Source of the DNA: Mycobacterium sp.
GTDB lineage: Bacteria; Actinomycetota; Actinomycetes; Mycobacteriales; Mycobacteriaceae
Length of the DNA stretch: 64,000 bases
Reading direction: 5' to 3'
NCBI GenBank assembly: GCA_016197405.1
Contig: JACPVR010000004.1
Coordinates: 1 to 64,000 of the forward strand
Below, one piece after another: positions 29,549 to 39,684 of the stretch. Position 1 is the stretch's first letter; each line of letters starts with the position of its first letter. A program made the position numbers and the translations under genes. The notes under the pieces are model-generated. The model was not told the DNA's origin. It worked only from the letters and a program-made list of their open reading frames with translations, and searched no databases.

Positions 29549-30817
29549 ATGACGTTCACCGTCACGCCGCCGACGCGGCCGGCCGTGCGGGAGCTGACCA
29601 GTTCAGCGGCCGCGGCATTGCACATCGCCGGGAACACCCTGGCCGACGGCCCGCTGGGTCAAGTCGGCCTGGAGCTCGAGGCGCACTGCTTCGAACTCAC
29701 CGATGTGCGCCGCAGACCGGGCTGGGAACGCATCCGTGACGTGATAGCCGAACTACCCGCGCTGCCCGGCGGCAGCGTGGTCACCGTCGAACCCGGCGGT
29801 GCCGTCGAACTGTCCGGACCGCCGATGGCGGGTGCAGTAGATGCGATCACCGCCTTGGCGGCCGATCGGGCCGTGCTGGACGCGGAATTCGCTCGGGCCG
29901 GTCTGGGGCTGGTACTCCTCGGAGCGGATCCGCTGCGACCGCAGAAGCGGGTCAACCCCGGTGCCCGCTACCGCGCCATGGAAGCCTTCTTCGAGGCCAG
30001 TGACACCGGCGCGGCGGGTGCGGCGATGATGACGTCGACGGCGTCGATACAGGTCAACCTGGATGCCGGGCCACGCGACGGCTGGGCGCAACGGGTGCGG
30101 TTGGCCCATGCCCTCGGCCCCACGATGATCGCCCTGTCGGCCAACTCCCCGCTGCTGGCGGGGCAGTTCACGGGCTGGCAGTCCAGTAGGCAGCAGGTGT
30201 GGAGCCGGCTCGATTCGGCGCGATGCGGGCCCATCCTGGGCGCCAGCGGCGACGACCCCACCACCGACTGGGCGCGTTATGCGCTCAAGGCGCCCGTCAT
30301 GCTGGTGCACAACCCCGAACCCGAGCCGGTGCTGGACTGGGTGCCGTTCATGGACTGGGCCGATGGTCTGGTGATGCTGGGCGGCCGCAGGCCCACCACC
30401 GAGGACCTGGATTACCACTTGACGACGCTCTTCCCGCCGGTGCGTCCGCGGCGGTGGCTGGAGATCCGTTACCTCGACAGCGTCCCGGACGCGTTGTGGC
30501 CGGCGGTCGTGTTCACACTGGTCGCGCTGCTCGACGACGCCAAGGCCGCCGACGCCGCGGCCGAAGCCGTCGAACCGGTCGCCACGGCATGGGACAGCGC
30601 GGCCCGGGTCGGCCTGGCCGACCGGCGCCTGTACGAATCCGCCAACACCTGCGTCGCGCTGGCGCAGGCGCTGGCCCCCGCCGAACTCACCGCATCGATG
30701 GACGAGTTGGCGCGCCTGGTCGAGCGTGGCCGCAGCCCCGGCGATGAGTTCTCCGACCGGGTGGTGCGCGACGGCATCGTGCCTGCACTGACTGATCTGG
30801 CCGGGGGTGACCGATGA
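29549..30817 (+). CDS. egtA: Ergothioneine biosynthesis glutamate-cysteine ligase EgtA
   Basis: EgtA joins glutamate and cysteine with ATP to give gamma-glutamylcysteine, the sulfur donor for EgtB. The 422-residue protein has the GCS2-type fold: [15 protein letters not shown] (metal-binding Glu residues), SIQVNLDAG, and [24 protein letters not shown]. It is the first of five tightly packed genes; its stop overlaps egtB by 4 bp (ATGA). Confidence 0.95.
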   Translation: MTFTVTPPTRPAVRELTSSAAAALHIAGNTLADGPLGQVGLELEAHCFELTDVRRRPGWERIRDVIAELPALPGGSVVTVEPGGAVELSGPPMAGAVDAITALAADRAVLDAEFARAGLGLVLLGADPLRPQKRVNPGARYRAMEAFFEASDTGAAGAAMMTSTASIQVNLDAGPRDGWAQRVRLAHALGPTMIALSANSPLLAGQFTGWQSSRQQVWSRLDSARCGPILGASGDDPTTDWARYALKAPVMLVHNPEPEPVLDWVPFMDWADGLVMLGGRRPTTEDLDYHLTTLFPPVRPRRWLEIRYLDSVPDALWPAVVFTLVALLDDAKAADAAAEAVEPVATAWDSAARVGLADRRLYESANTCVALAQALAPAELTASMDELARLVERGRSPGDEFSDRVVRDGIVPALTDLAGGDR

Positions 30818-32106
30818 ACGCGCGTCAGGTGCTGGCCGATGAACTCACGCAGGCCAGGCAACGGACGCTGCGGCTCGTCGCTTTCGACGACGAAGAGCTG
30901 CACCGGCAGTACGACCCGTTGATGAGCCCGCTGGTGTGGGACTTGGCCCATATCGGTCAGCAGGAAGAGCTGTGGCTGGTGCGGGGCGGCAGTCTGGACA
31001 ACCCCGGCCTGCTGCCTGCGAAGGTCGACGGGCTCTACGACGCGTTCGTGCATCCGCGCGCCAGCCGGGTGGATCTGCCGCTGCTGAGTCCGGTGCAGGC
31101 ACATCGCTACCTGGAAACTGTGCGCGCCAAGGTCTTCGATGCGCTCGACGTGCTGCCGGCCGATGATCCGGGTTTCACTTTCGCCTTGGTCGCCAGCCAC
31201 GAGAATCAGCATGACGAGACCATGTTGCAGGCATTGAACCTGCGCACCGGGGCGCCGCTGTTACAAGCCCGAACCGGATTACCCACCGGCCGAACCGGTT
31301 TGGCCGGTACGTCGGTGCTGGTTCCGGGCGGACCTTTCACACTTGGTGTCGATGCGGCCAGCGAGCCGTTCTCACTGGACAACGAGCGCCCGTCGTTCAC
31401 CGTCGATGTACCGGCCTTCCGGATCGGCCGGGTGCCGGTCACCAATGCCGAATGGTTCGCCTTCATCGACGACGGCGGTTACCAGCGTCCCGAGTTGTGG
31501 TCGGAACGCGGCTGGCAGCACCGCCAGCAGGCCGGCCTGGTCGCCCCGCAGTTCTGGGCCGAGTCCGATCGTCCCGACGGCCGACCCAGTCGGACCCGAT
31601 TCGGCTACGTCGAGACCGTGCCGGATGACGAACCGGTGCAACATATCTGCTATTTCGAAGCAGAGGCTTATGCGCGGTGGGCCGGCGCGCGGTTGCCGAC
31701 CGAGATCGAGTGGGAGAAAGCGTGCGCGTGGGATCCGGCGACCGGTGCGCGACGCCGTTTTCCGTGGGGTGACCAGCCGCCCACGGCGCGGTACGCCAAC
31801 CTCGGTGGTGACGCCCTGCGGCCGGCACCGGTGGGCGCCTACCCGGCGGGTGCGTCGGCTTATGGTGTCGAACAGCTGCTCGGTGACGTCTGGGAGTGGA
31901 CCAGTTCACCGTTGCGGCCGTGGCCCGGTTTCACCCCGATGGTCTACGAGCAGTACAGCGAACCGTTCTTCGACGGCGACTACCGGGTGCTGCGCGGTGG
32001 CTCGTGGGCGGTTGCCGCCGGCATCCTGCGGCCCAGCTTCCGCAATTGGGATCATCCCATCCGCCGGCAGATCTTCTCCGGCCTGCGGTTGGCCTGGGAC
32101 GTCTGA
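30814..32106 (+). CDS. egtB: Hercynine oxygenase EgtB
   Basis: EgtB couples hercynine to gamma-glutamylcysteine in an iron- and oxygen-dependent sulfoxide-forming step. The 430-residue protein has an N-terminal DinB domain with the iron ligands His46 ([10 protein letters not shown]) and His129-x3-His133-x-Glu135 ([10 protein letters not shown]), and a C-terminal formylglycine-generating-enzyme-like domain ([38 protein letters not shown]). All residues expected of an active enzyme are present. Overlaps both neighbours. Confidence 0.97.
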   Translation: MNARQVLADELTQARQRTLRLVAFDDEELHRQYDPLMSPLVWDLAHIGQQEELWLVRGGSLDNPGLLPAKVDGLYDAFVHPRASRVDLPLLSPVQAHRYLETVRAKVFDALDVLPADDPGFTFALVASHENQHDETMLQALNLRTGAPLLQARTGLPTGRTGLAGTSVLVPGGPFTLGVDAASEPFSLDNERPSFTVDVPAFRIGRVPVTNAEWFAFIDDGGYQRPELWSERGWQHRQQAGLVAPQFWAESDRPDGRPSRTRFGYVETVPDDEPVQHICYFEAEAYARWAGARLPTEIEWEKACAWDPATGARRRFPWGDQPPTARYANLGGDALRPAPVGAYPAGASAYGVEQLLGDVWEWTSSPLRPWPGFTPMVYEQYSEPFFDGDYRVLRGGSWAVAAGILRPSFRNWDHPIRRQIFSGLRLAWDV

Positions 32107-32810
32107 TGTGCCGTCATCTCGGGTGGCTGGGCGCGCCGGTCCCGGTGAGCAGTCTGCTCATCGACCCTCCGAATGGGCTTGTGGTGCAGTCCTATTCGCC
32201 ACGCCGGCAAAAGCACGGCTTGTTGAACGCCGACGGGTGGGGTGTCGGCTTCTTCTCGCCCGGGTCGCCGGAGGAGGGGCCCAGGCGTTGGCGTAGTGCG
32301 GCGCCGTTATGGGGAGACGCGTCATTCGCCTCGGTTGCACCGGCGTTGTCCAGTGGTTGCGTGGTCGCCGCGGTACGTTCGGCGACCGTCGGGATGCCGA
32401 TCGATGCCAGTGCGGTGGCGCCTTTCACCGATGGCCACTGGCTGCTGTCGCACAACGGTGTGGTCGACCGAGCGGTGCTGCCCACCAGCAGGTCGGCGGA
32501 ATCGGTGGTGGACAGCGCCCAACTCGCCGCGCTGATCTTCTCGCGGGGGCTCGACGACCTCGGAGCGGTGGTGGCCGAGGTCGGTGCGGCCGACCCCGAT
32601 GCCCGGTTGAACATCGTGGCCGCCAACGGGTCCCGGCTGCTGGCCACCACCTGGGGTGACACGCTGTCGGTATTGCGCAGACCCGATGGTGTCGTCGTGG
32701 CCAGCGAACCCTACGACGACCACCCCGATTGGCAGGATGTGCCGGACCGGCACCTCGTAGACGTCTGTGACGGTCAGGTCACGCTGACCGCGCTGAGAGG
32801 AACACCCTGA
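32106..32810 (+). CDS. egtC: Gamma-glutamyl hercynylcysteine sulfoxide amidohydrolase EgtC
   Basis: EgtC removes the gamma-glutamyl group from the EgtB product. The 234-residue protein starts MCRHLGWLG, so Cys2 is the Ntn-hydrolase nucleophile as in class II amidotransferases; [19 protein letters not shown] and LLSHNGVVD form the rest of the site. The start is fixed by TGATG overlap with egtB and by the required Cys2. Confidence 0.95.
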   Translation: MCRHLGWLGAPVPVSSLLIDPPNGLVVQSYSPRRQKHGLLNADGWGVGFFSPGSPEEGPRRWRSAAPLWGDASFASVAPALSSGCVVAAVRSATVGMPIDASAVAPFTDGHWLLSHNGVVDRAVLPTSRSAESVVDSAQLAALIFSRGLDDLGAVVAEVGAADPDARLNIVAANGSRLLATTWGDTLSVLRRPDGVVVASEPYDDHPDWQDVPDRHLVDVCDGQVTLTALRGTP

Positions 32811-33769
32811 TGCTGCTGGCCAACCACCTGTCGGCCGACCACGCCGCCCGAGAACTGCGCAACGATGTGCGCGACGGATTGTCGCGGACGCCGAAATCGT
32901 TGCCGCCCAAATGGTTCTACGATGCCACCGGCAGTGATCTGTTCGACCAGATCACCCGGTTGCCGGAGTACTACCCGACGCGGGCCGAGGCGTCGATCCT
33001 GCACGAACGTGCCGCCGAGATCGCCGCGGCCAGCGGCGCCGACACCCTCATCGAACTGGGCAGCGGCACATCGGAGAAGACCCGGTTGCTTCTCGATGCG
33101 CTGTCTGCGCGGAATTCGCTGCGCCGGTTCATCCCATTCGATGTCGATGCCACCGTGCTGGAGGCCGCGGGCCGGGCGTTGACCGCCGAGTACCCGGGTC
33201 TGCGGATCGATGCGGTGTGCGGCGACTTCGAACGCCATCTCGGTGAGATACCCCGGGGCGGAAGGCGTCTGGTGGCATTCCTGGGATCGACGATCGGCAA
33301 TCTGACGGCCGGGCCGCGGGCGACGTTCCTTTCGGCGCTGTCCGAGGCGCTCGAACCCGGGGACTGCCTGCTGCTGGGCACCGATCTGGTCAAGGACACC
33401 GGCCGGTTGGTCCGCGCCTACGACGACAGCGCCGGTGTGACGGCGGCGTTCAACCGAAATGTGCTCGCCGTGGTGAATCGCGAACTCGACGCCGATTTCG
33501 ATATCGACAACTATGCCCATATCGCCCGCTGGAACGCCGACGAACAGCGAATCGAGATGTGGCTGCGGGCGCAAACGGCAGCGCAGGTGCACATCGAGGC
33601 ACTCGGCATGACCGTCGACTTCGCCGCGGGCGAGGAGATGCTGACCGAGGTGTCCTGCAAGTTCCGGCCGCAGGACGTGGCGACCGAGCTCGCGGCCGCC
33701 GGGCTCACCCGAACGCATTGGTGGACCGATGCGGCCGGTGATTTCGGCTTGTCGCTGGCCGTAAAATGA
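32810..33769 (+). CDS. egtD: L-histidine N-alpha-methyltransferase EgtD
   Basis: EgtD trimethylates histidine with three S-adenosylmethionines to give hercynine. The 319-residue protein contains [19 protein letters not shown] (SAM site), [20 protein letters not shown] (histidine pocket with the conserved Tyr) and [10 protein letters not shown]. It overlaps egtC by one base (TGATG). Confidence 0.97.
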   Translation: MLLANHLSADHAARELRNDVRDGLSRTPKSLPPKWFYDATGSDLFDQITRLPEYYPTRAEASILHERAAEIAAASGADTLIELGSGTSEKTRLLLDALSARNSLRRFIPFDVDATVLEAAGRALTAEYPGLRIDAVCGDFERHLGEIPRGGRRLVAFLGSTIGNLTAGPRATFLSALSEALEPGDCLLLGTDLVKDTGRLVRAYDDSAGVTAAFNRNVLAVVNRELDADFDIDNYAHIARWNADEQRIEMWLRAQTAAQVHIEALGMTVDFAAGEEMLTEVSCKFRPQDVATELAAAGLTRTHWWTDAAGDFGLSLAVK

Positions 33770-33776
33770 CCGATTG

Positions 33777-34916
33777 ATGCAAGAAATACCCGACGACGAC
33801 CTGGCCCAGGCCTGGCGGGCCGCCCGAGTGCCCGCCGCCGGGGTGCACCTGGACTCGGCGGCCTGCTCACGGCAGAGCACCGCCGCCATCGAAGCCGCCG
33901 CAGCGCACGCCCGGCATGAAGCCGAAGTCGGTGGCTATGTGGCGCTGGAGGCGGCTCGCCCCGTTCTGGACGCCGGCCGCAGCGCGATCGCCTCCCTGAC
34001 CGGTATGACAGCGGCGGACGTGGTGTTCACCACCGGTTCTGCTCATGCACTGGACCTGCTGCTGTCCAGCTGGCCCGGCCCGCGCACGGTGGCGTGCGTG
34101 CCGGGGGAGTACGGACCCAATCTGGCCCTGATGGCGGCCAACGGTTTCGCGGTGCGCGCTCTGCCGGCCGATGAGTTGGGGCGCACCAGCGGTGATGCCG
34201 TGGCCGCCTACTTGCGAAACGAGCCGCCCGCGCTCGTGCACGTGACCGGTGTCGGCAGCCACCGCGGTGTCGCCCAGCCCATGGCCGATATCGTCGCGGC
34301 CTGCCGGGCCGCCGGCGTGCCGGTGGCACTCGACGCCGCCCAGGCCGTCGGGCAGCTCGACTGCGCGGTCGACGCCGACGCCGTCTACTCGTCATCGCGC
34401 AAATGGCTGGCGGGTCCGCGCGGGGTGGGCTTCCTGGCGGTCCGGCCAGAGCTGGCGGCCCAGTTGGTTCGCCGGGTTCCGCCGCCGGACTGGCCGGCCT
34501 CGGTGTCGGTGTTGCAGAGCTTCGAGATGCATGAAGCCAATGCGGCTGCCCGAGTGGGCTATTCGATCGCGCTGGGGGCCTATTTGGCGGCCGGCCCGCA
34601 ACGGATACGCACCAGGCTCTGCGAGATCGGGCGGGTCACCCGCACCCTGCTCGACGGTGTGGCCGGCTGGCGGGTCGTCGAACCCGTTGACGAACCGACC
34701 GCCATCACCACGCTAATCCCTCCGGCAGGGATCGAACCGGCCGCAGTGCGCGCCGACCTCATCGCCGAGCATCGCATCGTCACGACCGTCGCCGAAACCG
34801 CCCGGGCGCCTTTCGAACTCACCGGACCGGTGCTTCGGATCTCGCCTCACGTCGACGCCACCACCGATGATCTGGCTGTTCTCGCCGCGGCTTTGACGGC
34901 GTGGTCGTCAGCGTGA
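33777..34916 (+). CDS. egtE: Ergothioneine C-S lyase EgtE
   Basis: EgtE is a pyridoxal-phosphate enzyme of the class V aminotransferase fold that cleaves hercynylcysteine sulfoxide to release ergothioneine. The 379-residue protein has the PLP lysine Lys209 in [12 protein letters not shown], preceded by [12 protein letters not shown] with the pyridine-binding Asp. The ATG at 33777 is 7 bp after egtD. Its end overlaps the convergent response-regulator gene by 9 bp. Confidence 0.93.
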   Translation: MQEIPDDDLAQAWRAARVPAAGVHLDSAACSRQSTAAIEAAAAHARHEAEVGGYVALEAARPVLDAGRSAIASLTGMTAADVVFTTGSAHALDLLLSSWPGPRTVACVPGEYGPNLALMAANGFAVRALPADELGRTSGDAVAAYLRNEPPALVHVTGVGSHRGVAQPMADIVAACRAAGVPVALDAAQAVGQLDCAVDADAVYSSSRKWLAGPRGVGFLAVRPELAAQLVRRVPPPDWPASVSVLQSFEMHEANAAARVGYSIALGAYLAAGPQRIRTRLCEIGRVTRTLLDGVAGWRVVEPVDEPTAITTLIPPAGIEPAAVRADLIAEHRIVTTVAETARAPFELTGPVLRISPHVDATTDDLAVLAAALTAWSSA

Positions 34917-35600
34917 GATGGCGTATCTGATCTGCGGCCTGCCGGCCCGGCCGTATTCGGTGGCGCGCGTCGCCGCGCCGTCGTCGGCGAGGCGTTCCAG
35001 GTAGCGCCAGGCCGTCACTCGGGAAATCCCCAGCTGCGCAGCGGCTTCGGCGGCGTTGAGGCCTGCCGGCGCATCGCGCAGGGCGCCGGTGATCAGGTCG
35101 AGGGTGTCGGCGGCGACCCCCTTCGGTGTGGAAGTCCGTTGGTCGGCCGTGCGTAGGGCGTTCATCGCGCGGTCGATCTCGTGTTGGCCCGCCGCGGCGC
35201 CACCGGCGCCCAAGGCGTCGCGGTATTGCTGATACCGCTCCAGCTTGTCGCGGAACGCCGCGAAGGTGAACGGTTTGAGCAGATACAGGGCGATCCCGTG
35301 TGCGACAGCGGAGCGGACCACCGCCAGGTCGCGCTCGGAGGAGATCGCGATGATGTCGGGGGCCGGCGCGATACCGCCGAGCGCCGACGCCACATCGATA
35401 CCGCTGGCGTCGGGCAACCCGATGTCGAGCAGCACCAGATCGATGGGATCGCCGTCGGCCGCTGCTGCCGCGACCGTGCGCACCGCGCCGTTACCGGTGC
35501 CGACGGTGCCCACCACGGTGAAACCCGGCACGCGCAGAGCGTATTCGCGATGAGCTTCGGCGATCAGCGGCTCGTCGTCGACGATCAGCACGCGGATCAT
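34908..35600 (-). CDS. CitB/DcuR-family response regulator
   Basis: The roughly 230-residue regulator has a receiver domain ([20 protein letters not shown]; phospho-acceptor Asp59 in [10 protein letters not shown]) and a C-terminal DNA-binding domain with a helix-turn-helix ([20 protein letters not shown]) typical of the CitB/DcuR/DctR group. The start ATG 35600 overlaps the kinase gene by 4 bp. The divergent dicarboxylate carrier dctA just beyond the kinase is its likely target. Confidence 0.9.
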   Translation of the reverse strand: MIRVLIVDDEPLIAEAHREYALRVPGFTVVGTVGTGNGAVRTVAAAAADGDPIDLVLLDIGLPDASGIDVASALGGIAPAPDIIAISSERDLAVVRSAVAHGIALYLLKPFTFAAFRDKLERYQQYRDALGAGGAAAGQHEIDRAMNALRTADQRTSTPKGVAADTLDLITGALRDAPAGLNAAEAAAQLGISRVTAWRYLERLADDGAATRATEYGRAGRPQIRYAISR

Positions 35601-37315
35601 CGGGCCGGCACCCGGGCGGCGGGGATGGTCGCGGTGATGACCGAACCGTAGGTGTTCTCCGAGGTGATCGTGCCGCCGTGGCCGGCGATCACCTGCCACA
35701 CCAGCGCCAGCCCGAGTCCGCGGTTACCCGCTTTGGTGGAGTATCCGCGCATCCGGGCACGGTCGAAGGCGTCGGCCGACATTCCCGGGCCACTGTCGGC
35801 GACGGCGACCACCAGCTCCTCCGGGGTACCACGCACGGTCACCTCTACCCAACCGGGGGCATCGGCGCGGGCCGCGTCGATGGCGTTGTCGATGAGATTG
35901 CCGACCAGGGTCACCAATTCGCCCTGCGTCAGCGCGATCGACTCGGGATCGTCGAGTTGTGAATCATCGGTTACCGACAACTCCACCCCGTGGTCGCGGG
36001 CCTGGCTCATCTTGCCCAGCAGTAATGCGGCCAACGCGGGTTCGGCGACGGTCGACATCAACCGGTCGATAAGTTGTTGGGACACCGCGAGTTCGGCGGT
36101 GGCGAACTGCACTGCGTCATCAGTGCGGCCCAACTCGACCATGGTGATCACGGTGTGCAGGCGGTTGTCGGCCTCGTGAGCACGAGACCGCAACGACTCG
36201 GCGAACTGGGTGACCGAGCTGAGCTCACCGGAAACCCGTTGCAGGTCAGTGCGATCCCGCAGTGTCATGACGGCGCCGACGACACGTCCGTCCCAATGCA
36301 CCGGCTGCTGGTTGACCAGCAGCACCCGATCTGCGGTCACATGGGTCTCATCGGTCAGCGTGCCGTCGCCCGACCCGCCCAGTGATCCGGGCAGCTCACT
36401 GCGGGTGACGGGTCCGTCCGGCAGCGAAAGTAGTCGGCGCGCTTCGTCATTGACCACCTCGGCGCGACCGTCATTATCGAACACCAGCAGGCCGTCGCCG
36501 ATGGCATGCAGCACTGCTTCGCGTTGCTCGTAGAGCACCCGCAGGTCCGGGAAGGACAGGCCCAGTGTCCGTCGGCGCAGGCGGCGTTCCAGGACGAATG
36601 AGCCCACCAGTGCCAGCAGCAGTGCCACGCCGACGGCGATGCCGATCGCGGGCAGCGTACTCAGCACGCTCTGCGAGATTCGCTCCCGTGTGACACCTGC
36701 CGACACCAGTCCGACGATATGACCCGTGCTGTCGCGCACCGGCGCCACGGCGCGGATGGACGGCCCCAACGTCCCGGCATATGTCTCGGTGAAGGTCTGA
36801 CCTGCCAGCGCGCGATCGATATTGCCGGTGAACAGCCCGCCGATCCGGGAGACGTCGGTATGGGTGAACCGGACCCGGTTCGGTGCCATCACCACCACGA
36901 AGTCCATGCCGGTGGCCTTGCGGATTTCTTCGGTCTGCGGCTGCAGCACCGCCGTCGGGTCGGGGGAGGCGATCGCGGTGGCGGTGGAGTTCATCTTCGC
37001 GACCGACTCGGCAACCCCGATGACCTTCTGCCGGGTCAGCTCGTCGGCATCACCCCTGGCATCCAACACCGCAGCCCCACCGGCCAGCAGGATCAGGATC
37101 AGGAGAAGTGCGAGCTGCCAGCGGAACAGTTCCCGAGCGACACTGCGAGACGACGATGCCGTCGAGGGACGAGACGGTTGAGGAGCGAAGCCGTCAGCAC
37201 TGCGAGACGACGATGCCGTCGAGGGACGAGACGGTTCGGGGGGTTGTCGGAGCTGCACCTCTGCTCCTTTCGGGCTTTCCGTGAACGAAATGAACTTATT
37301 AGTGACTTGGCTCAC
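35597..37315 (-). CDS. CitA/DcuS-family sensor histidine kinase
   Basis: Membrane kinase of up to 572 residues: an unusual N-terminal low-complexity tail, TM1 (WQLALLLILILLAGGAAVLD), an extracytoplasmic sensor domain of the sCache type (about 85-190), TM2 (AIGIAVGVALLLALVGSFVL), a PAS domain, a phosphoacceptor His380 in RAHEADNRLHTV and a C-terminal ATPase (DNAIDAARAD, DSGPGMS, GNRGLGLALVW). It most likely senses external dicarboxylates. The N-terminus before TM1 contains two copies of PSRPSTASSSRS encoded by a DNA repeat, so the true start may lie downstream of the GTG used here. Confidence 0.88.
   Translation of the reverse strand: MSQVTNKFISFTESPKGAEVQLRQPPEPSRPSTASSSRSADGFAPQPSRPSTASSSRSVARELFRWQLALLLILILLAGGAAVLDARGDADELTRQKVIGVAESVAKMNSTATAIASPDPTAVLQPQTEEIRKATGMDFVVVMAPNRVRFTHTDVSRIGGLFTGNIDRALAGQTFTETYAGTLGPSIRAVAPVRDSTGHIVGLVSAGVTRERISQSVLSTLPAIGIAVGVALLLALVGSFVLERRLRRRTLGLSFPDLRVLYEQREAVLHAIGDGLLVFDNDGRAEVVNDEARRLLSLPDGPVTRSELPGSLGGSGDGTLTDETHVTADRVLLVNQQPVHWDGRVVGAVMTLRDRTDLQRVSGELSSVTQFAESLRSRAHEADNRLHTVITMVELGRTDDAVQFATAELAVSQQLIDRLMSTVAEPALAALLLGKMSQARDHGVELSVTDDSQLDDPESIALTQGELVTLVGNLIDNAIDAARADAPGWVEVTVRGTPEELVVAVADSGPGMSADAFDRARMRGYSTKAGNRGLGLALVWQVIAGHGGTITSENTYGSVITATIPAARVPAR
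37141..37236. repeat. 39-bp direct repeat, 57-bp period, within kinase N-terminus
   Basis: 37141-37179 and 37198-37236 are identical. The 57-bp period keeps the kinase reading frame and encodes a duplicated Ser/Arg/Pro-rich segment before the first transmembrane helix. The sequence, with GAGGAGCGAAGCC between copies, resembles small mycobacterial repeats found near gene ends rather than a normal protein-coding stretch. Confidence 0.85.
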
Positions 37316-37371
37316 GTCGCATCCGACTATTTGAACATTCGCTGTGATGCGCCGGACACAAGGAGCCCAAC

Positions 37372-38727
37372 ATGACCACCAGCACGACCAAGAAAAAGAA
37401 GGACCGTACCCACTGGCTTTATATAGCGGTGATCATCGCCGTACTCGGTGGCATCGTGGTCGGCCTGCTGGCTCCCGAGGTCGGCTCCGATCTCGGCGTG
37501 CTGGGCACCATGTTCGTCAGCCTGATCAAGATGATGATCAGCCCCGTCATCTTCTGCACCATCGTGCTGGGTATCGGCTCGGTGCGCAAAGCCGCATCGG
37601 TCGGCAAGGTCGGTGGTCTGGCCCTGGGCTACTTCCTGATCATGTCCACCATCGCGCTGGGCATCGGACTGCTGGTCGGCAACCTGATCAGCCCCGGAAC
37701 CGGTCTCAACCTCGCCGGTGACCCGGCGGCCGGAGCCAAGCTCGCCGAGAAGGCACACGGCGCCGGCGGCACGATGGACTTCATCGAGGGCATCATCCCG
37801 ACGTCCCTGCTGAGCGCGCTCACCGAGGGCAATGTGCTGCAGACGCTGTTCGTCGCCCTGCTGGTCGGGTTCGGTCTGCAGGCCATGGGTGCCACCGGCG
37901 AACCGATCCTGCGCGGTATCGGCTCGGTGCAGAAGCTGGTGTTCCGGATCCTGGCCGGCATCCTGTGGCTGGCGCCGATCGGCGCCTTCGGCGCCATCGC
38001 GAAGGTTGTCGGCGACACCGGATTCGACGCCGTCATCCAGCTCGCGGTGCTGATGGGTGCGTTCTACCTGACCTGTGTGCTCTTCGTGTTCGGTGTCCTC
38101 GGAGCGCTGCTGCGGTTCGTGGCGGGCATGTCGGTCTTCAAGCTGGTGCGCTACCTGGCCCGCGAGTACCTGCTGATCGTCGCGACCTCGTCGAGCGAGT
38201 CGGCGCTGCCGCGCCTCATCGCGAAGATGGAACATGCCGGCGTGCAGCCGGCCACCGTGGGCATCGTCGTCCCGACCGGTTATTCGTTCAACCTGGACGG
38301 CACCGCCATCTACCTGACGATGGCCTCGCTGTTCATCGCCGACGCCATGGGGAACCCGTTGTCGATCAGCGAGCAGTTCGGCCTGCTGGTGTTCATGATC
38401 ATCGCTTCCAAGGGCGCCGCCGGTGTCAGCGGAGCGGGTCTGGCGACCCTGGCCGGCGGCCTGCAGAGCCACCGACCGGAACTGCTCGACGGTATCGGCC
38501 TGATCGTCGGGATCGACCGGTTCATGTCGGAAGCCCGCGCGGTGACCAACTTCTCGGGTAACGCCATCGCGACCGTCCTGGTCGGTGCCTGGACCGGCAC
38601 CCTGGACAAGGGCCGGATGATCAAGGTGCTCGACGGTCACGCACCGTTCGACGAGCAGACCATGGTCGATGACCACGGTGACTCCAAGCCCGCCGTCGAG
38701 GAGGGTCGCCAGCCCGCAGCGGTCTGA
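37372..38727 (+). CDS. dctA: C4-dicarboxylate:cation symporter DctA
   Basis: The 451-residue inner-membrane carrier belongs to the DAACS/GltP family: SLIKMMISPVIFCTIVLGIG near residue 50, the re-entrant loop serine motif ATSSSESALPRL, and GYSFNLDGTAIYLTMASLFI with the substrate- and cation-binding Asn/Asp. It imports succinate, fumarate or malate. AAGGAG lies 8 nt before the ATG. It diverges from a CitA/DcuS-type two-component system that probably controls it. Confidence 0.94.
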   Translation: MTTSTTKKKKDRTHWLYIAVIIAVLGGIVVGLLAPEVGSDLGVLGTMFVSLIKMMISPVIFCTIVLGIGSVRKAASVGKVGGLALGYFLIMSTIALGIGLLVGNLISPGTGLNLAGDPAAGAKLAEKAHGAGGTMDFIEGIIPTSLLSALTEGNVLQTLFVALLVGFGLQAMGATGEPILRGIGSVQKLVFRILAGILWLAPIGAFGAIAKVVGDTGFDAVIQLAVLMGAFYLTCVLFVFGVLGALLRFVAGMSVFKLVRYLAREYLLIVATSSSESALPRLIAKMEHAGVQPATVGIVVPTGYSFNLDGTAIYLTMASLFIADAMGNPLSISEQFGLLVFMIIASKGAAGVSGAGLATLAGGLQSHRPELLDGIGLIVGIDRFMSEARAVTNFSGNAIATVLVGAWTGTLDKGRMIKVLDGHAPFDEQTMVDDHGDSKPAVEEGRQPAAV

Positions 38728-38738
38728 TCGTTCCGGCA

Positions 38739-38785
38739 CAAACGACGATGGTGGGGTTCGCACAGAACCCCACCATCGTCGTTTG
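38739..38785. terminator. Bidirectional terminator between dctA and arsR
   Basis: A perfect 20-bp stem (38739-38758 with 38766-38785) with a 7-nt loop lies between the convergent stops at 38727 and 38797. Runs of T/A at the stem base in both directions make it suitable for both genes. Confidence 0.9.
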
Positions 38786-38796
38786 GGTGTCCGGGG

Positions 38797-39156
38797 CTAC
38801 GTGCAGCAGTTCGGGTCGAGCACGGTGCACAGCGCGACCACGGCGTCGCGGTGCGCCCGGTGATAGACATTCATGCCCCGGCGGGTGGAATCGATCAGTC
38901 CGGCTTGGCGCAGCTGCGTCAGATGGTGGCTGACCGTCGACTCGGTCAACCCCAGCGCGGACGCGAGTTCGCCGCTGTTCTCCTCACCTGCCGTCGAGCT
39001 GAACAGGTACGACATGATCTTGACCCGAGCCGGGTCGGCCAGCGCCTTGAGTCGCAGTGCGACGTGCAGGGCGTCGGCATCGCTCATCGGGCCCGCCGCC
39101 ACCGGCGCGCAGCACACGGGCGCGGACATGTCGATCGTCGGCAGGGCCTTGGGCAT
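38797..39156 (-). CDS. arsR: ArsR-family arsenic-responsive repressor
   Basis: The roughly 119-residue repressor has a winged helix (RLKALADPARVKIMSYLF, then LGLTESTVSHHLTQLRQAGL). A vicinal cysteine pair at residues 15-16 (APVCCAP) recalls the N-terminal arsenite site of corynebacterial ArsR. Additional cysteines lie at the C-terminus (ALCTVLDPNCCT). With ATG 39156 as start the CC pair falls at the expected position; GTG 39174 is an alternative. Divergent from arsI-acr3-arsC with a clear palindromic operator between. Confidence 0.88.
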   Translation of the reverse strand: MPKALPTIDMSAPVCCAPVAAGPMSDADALHVALRLKALADPARVKIMSYLFSSTAGEENSGELASALGLTESTVSHHLTQLRQAGLIDSTRRGMNVYHRAHRDAVVALCTVLDPNCCT

Positions 39157-39179
39157 ATCGCCGATTCTGCTCACTGGAT

Positions 39180-39236
39180 TGACTTATGTCAAAGAGGTCG
39201 GCATGCTGGGGCAGGTATCCACTTCGACATAAGTCA
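39180..39236. promoter_or_regulatory. ArsR operator with inverted 11-mers
   Basis: TGACTTATGTC at 39180-39190 is repeated as its reverse complement at 39226-39236. The first site is itself part of the palindrome TTGACTTATGTCAA. Both lie in the 102-bp spacer between divergent arsR and arsI, as expected for a repressor controlling both directions. Confidence 0.75.
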
Positions 39237-39258
39237 CATACGTGGGAAGGCGTAGATC

Positions 39259-39681
39259 ATGTCCCGAGCGCAACTGGCCCTCAACGTCGACGATCTCCAC
39301 GAGGCAATCACCTTCTACTCCAAGCTGTTCCGCACCTCACCGGCCAAGGTCAAACCGGGATATGCCAACTTCGCGATCGCGCAACCGCCCCTGAAGCTCG
39401 TGCTGTTGGAAAACCCCGGTAAGGGCGGCACCATCAACCACCTCGGTGTGGAGGTGGAATCGAGCGAGAAGGTCCATTCCGAGATCGCCCGGCTGACCGG
39501 CGAGGGATTGTTCACCGACGAAGAGATCGGCACCACCTGCTGTTTCGCCACCCAGGACAAGGTCTGGGTCACCGGGCCGGCCGGCGAGCGCTGGGAGGTC
39601 TACACGGTGCTGTCGGACTCCGAGACTTTCGGTGCCGGACCCGAACAGAGCGACGACGCCGTCTGCTGTGGTGGCAACTGA
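39259..39681 (+). CDS. ArsI/CadI-family vicinal-oxygen-chelate protein
   Basis: The 140-residue protein is a glyoxalase-fold (VOC) protein of the type called CadI in mycobacteria and ArsI (organoarsenical C-As lyase) elsewhere. Visible are the metal ligands in INHLGVEV (His61) and RWEVYTVL (Glu) and the vicinal thiol pair GTTCCFATQDKVWVTGPAG that binds trivalent methylarsenic. A third thiol cluster, AVCCGG, is at the C-terminus. First gene of the arsI-acr3-arsC operon; 3 bp separate it from acr3. Confidence 0.88.
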   Translation: MSRAQLALNVDDLHEAITFYSKLFRTSPAKVKPGYANFAIAQPPLKLVLLENPGKGGTINHLGVEVESSEKVHSEIARLTGEGLFTDEEIGTTCCFATQDKVWVTGPAGERWEVYTVLSDSETFGAGPEQSDDAVCCGGN

Positions 39682-39684
39682 TCG

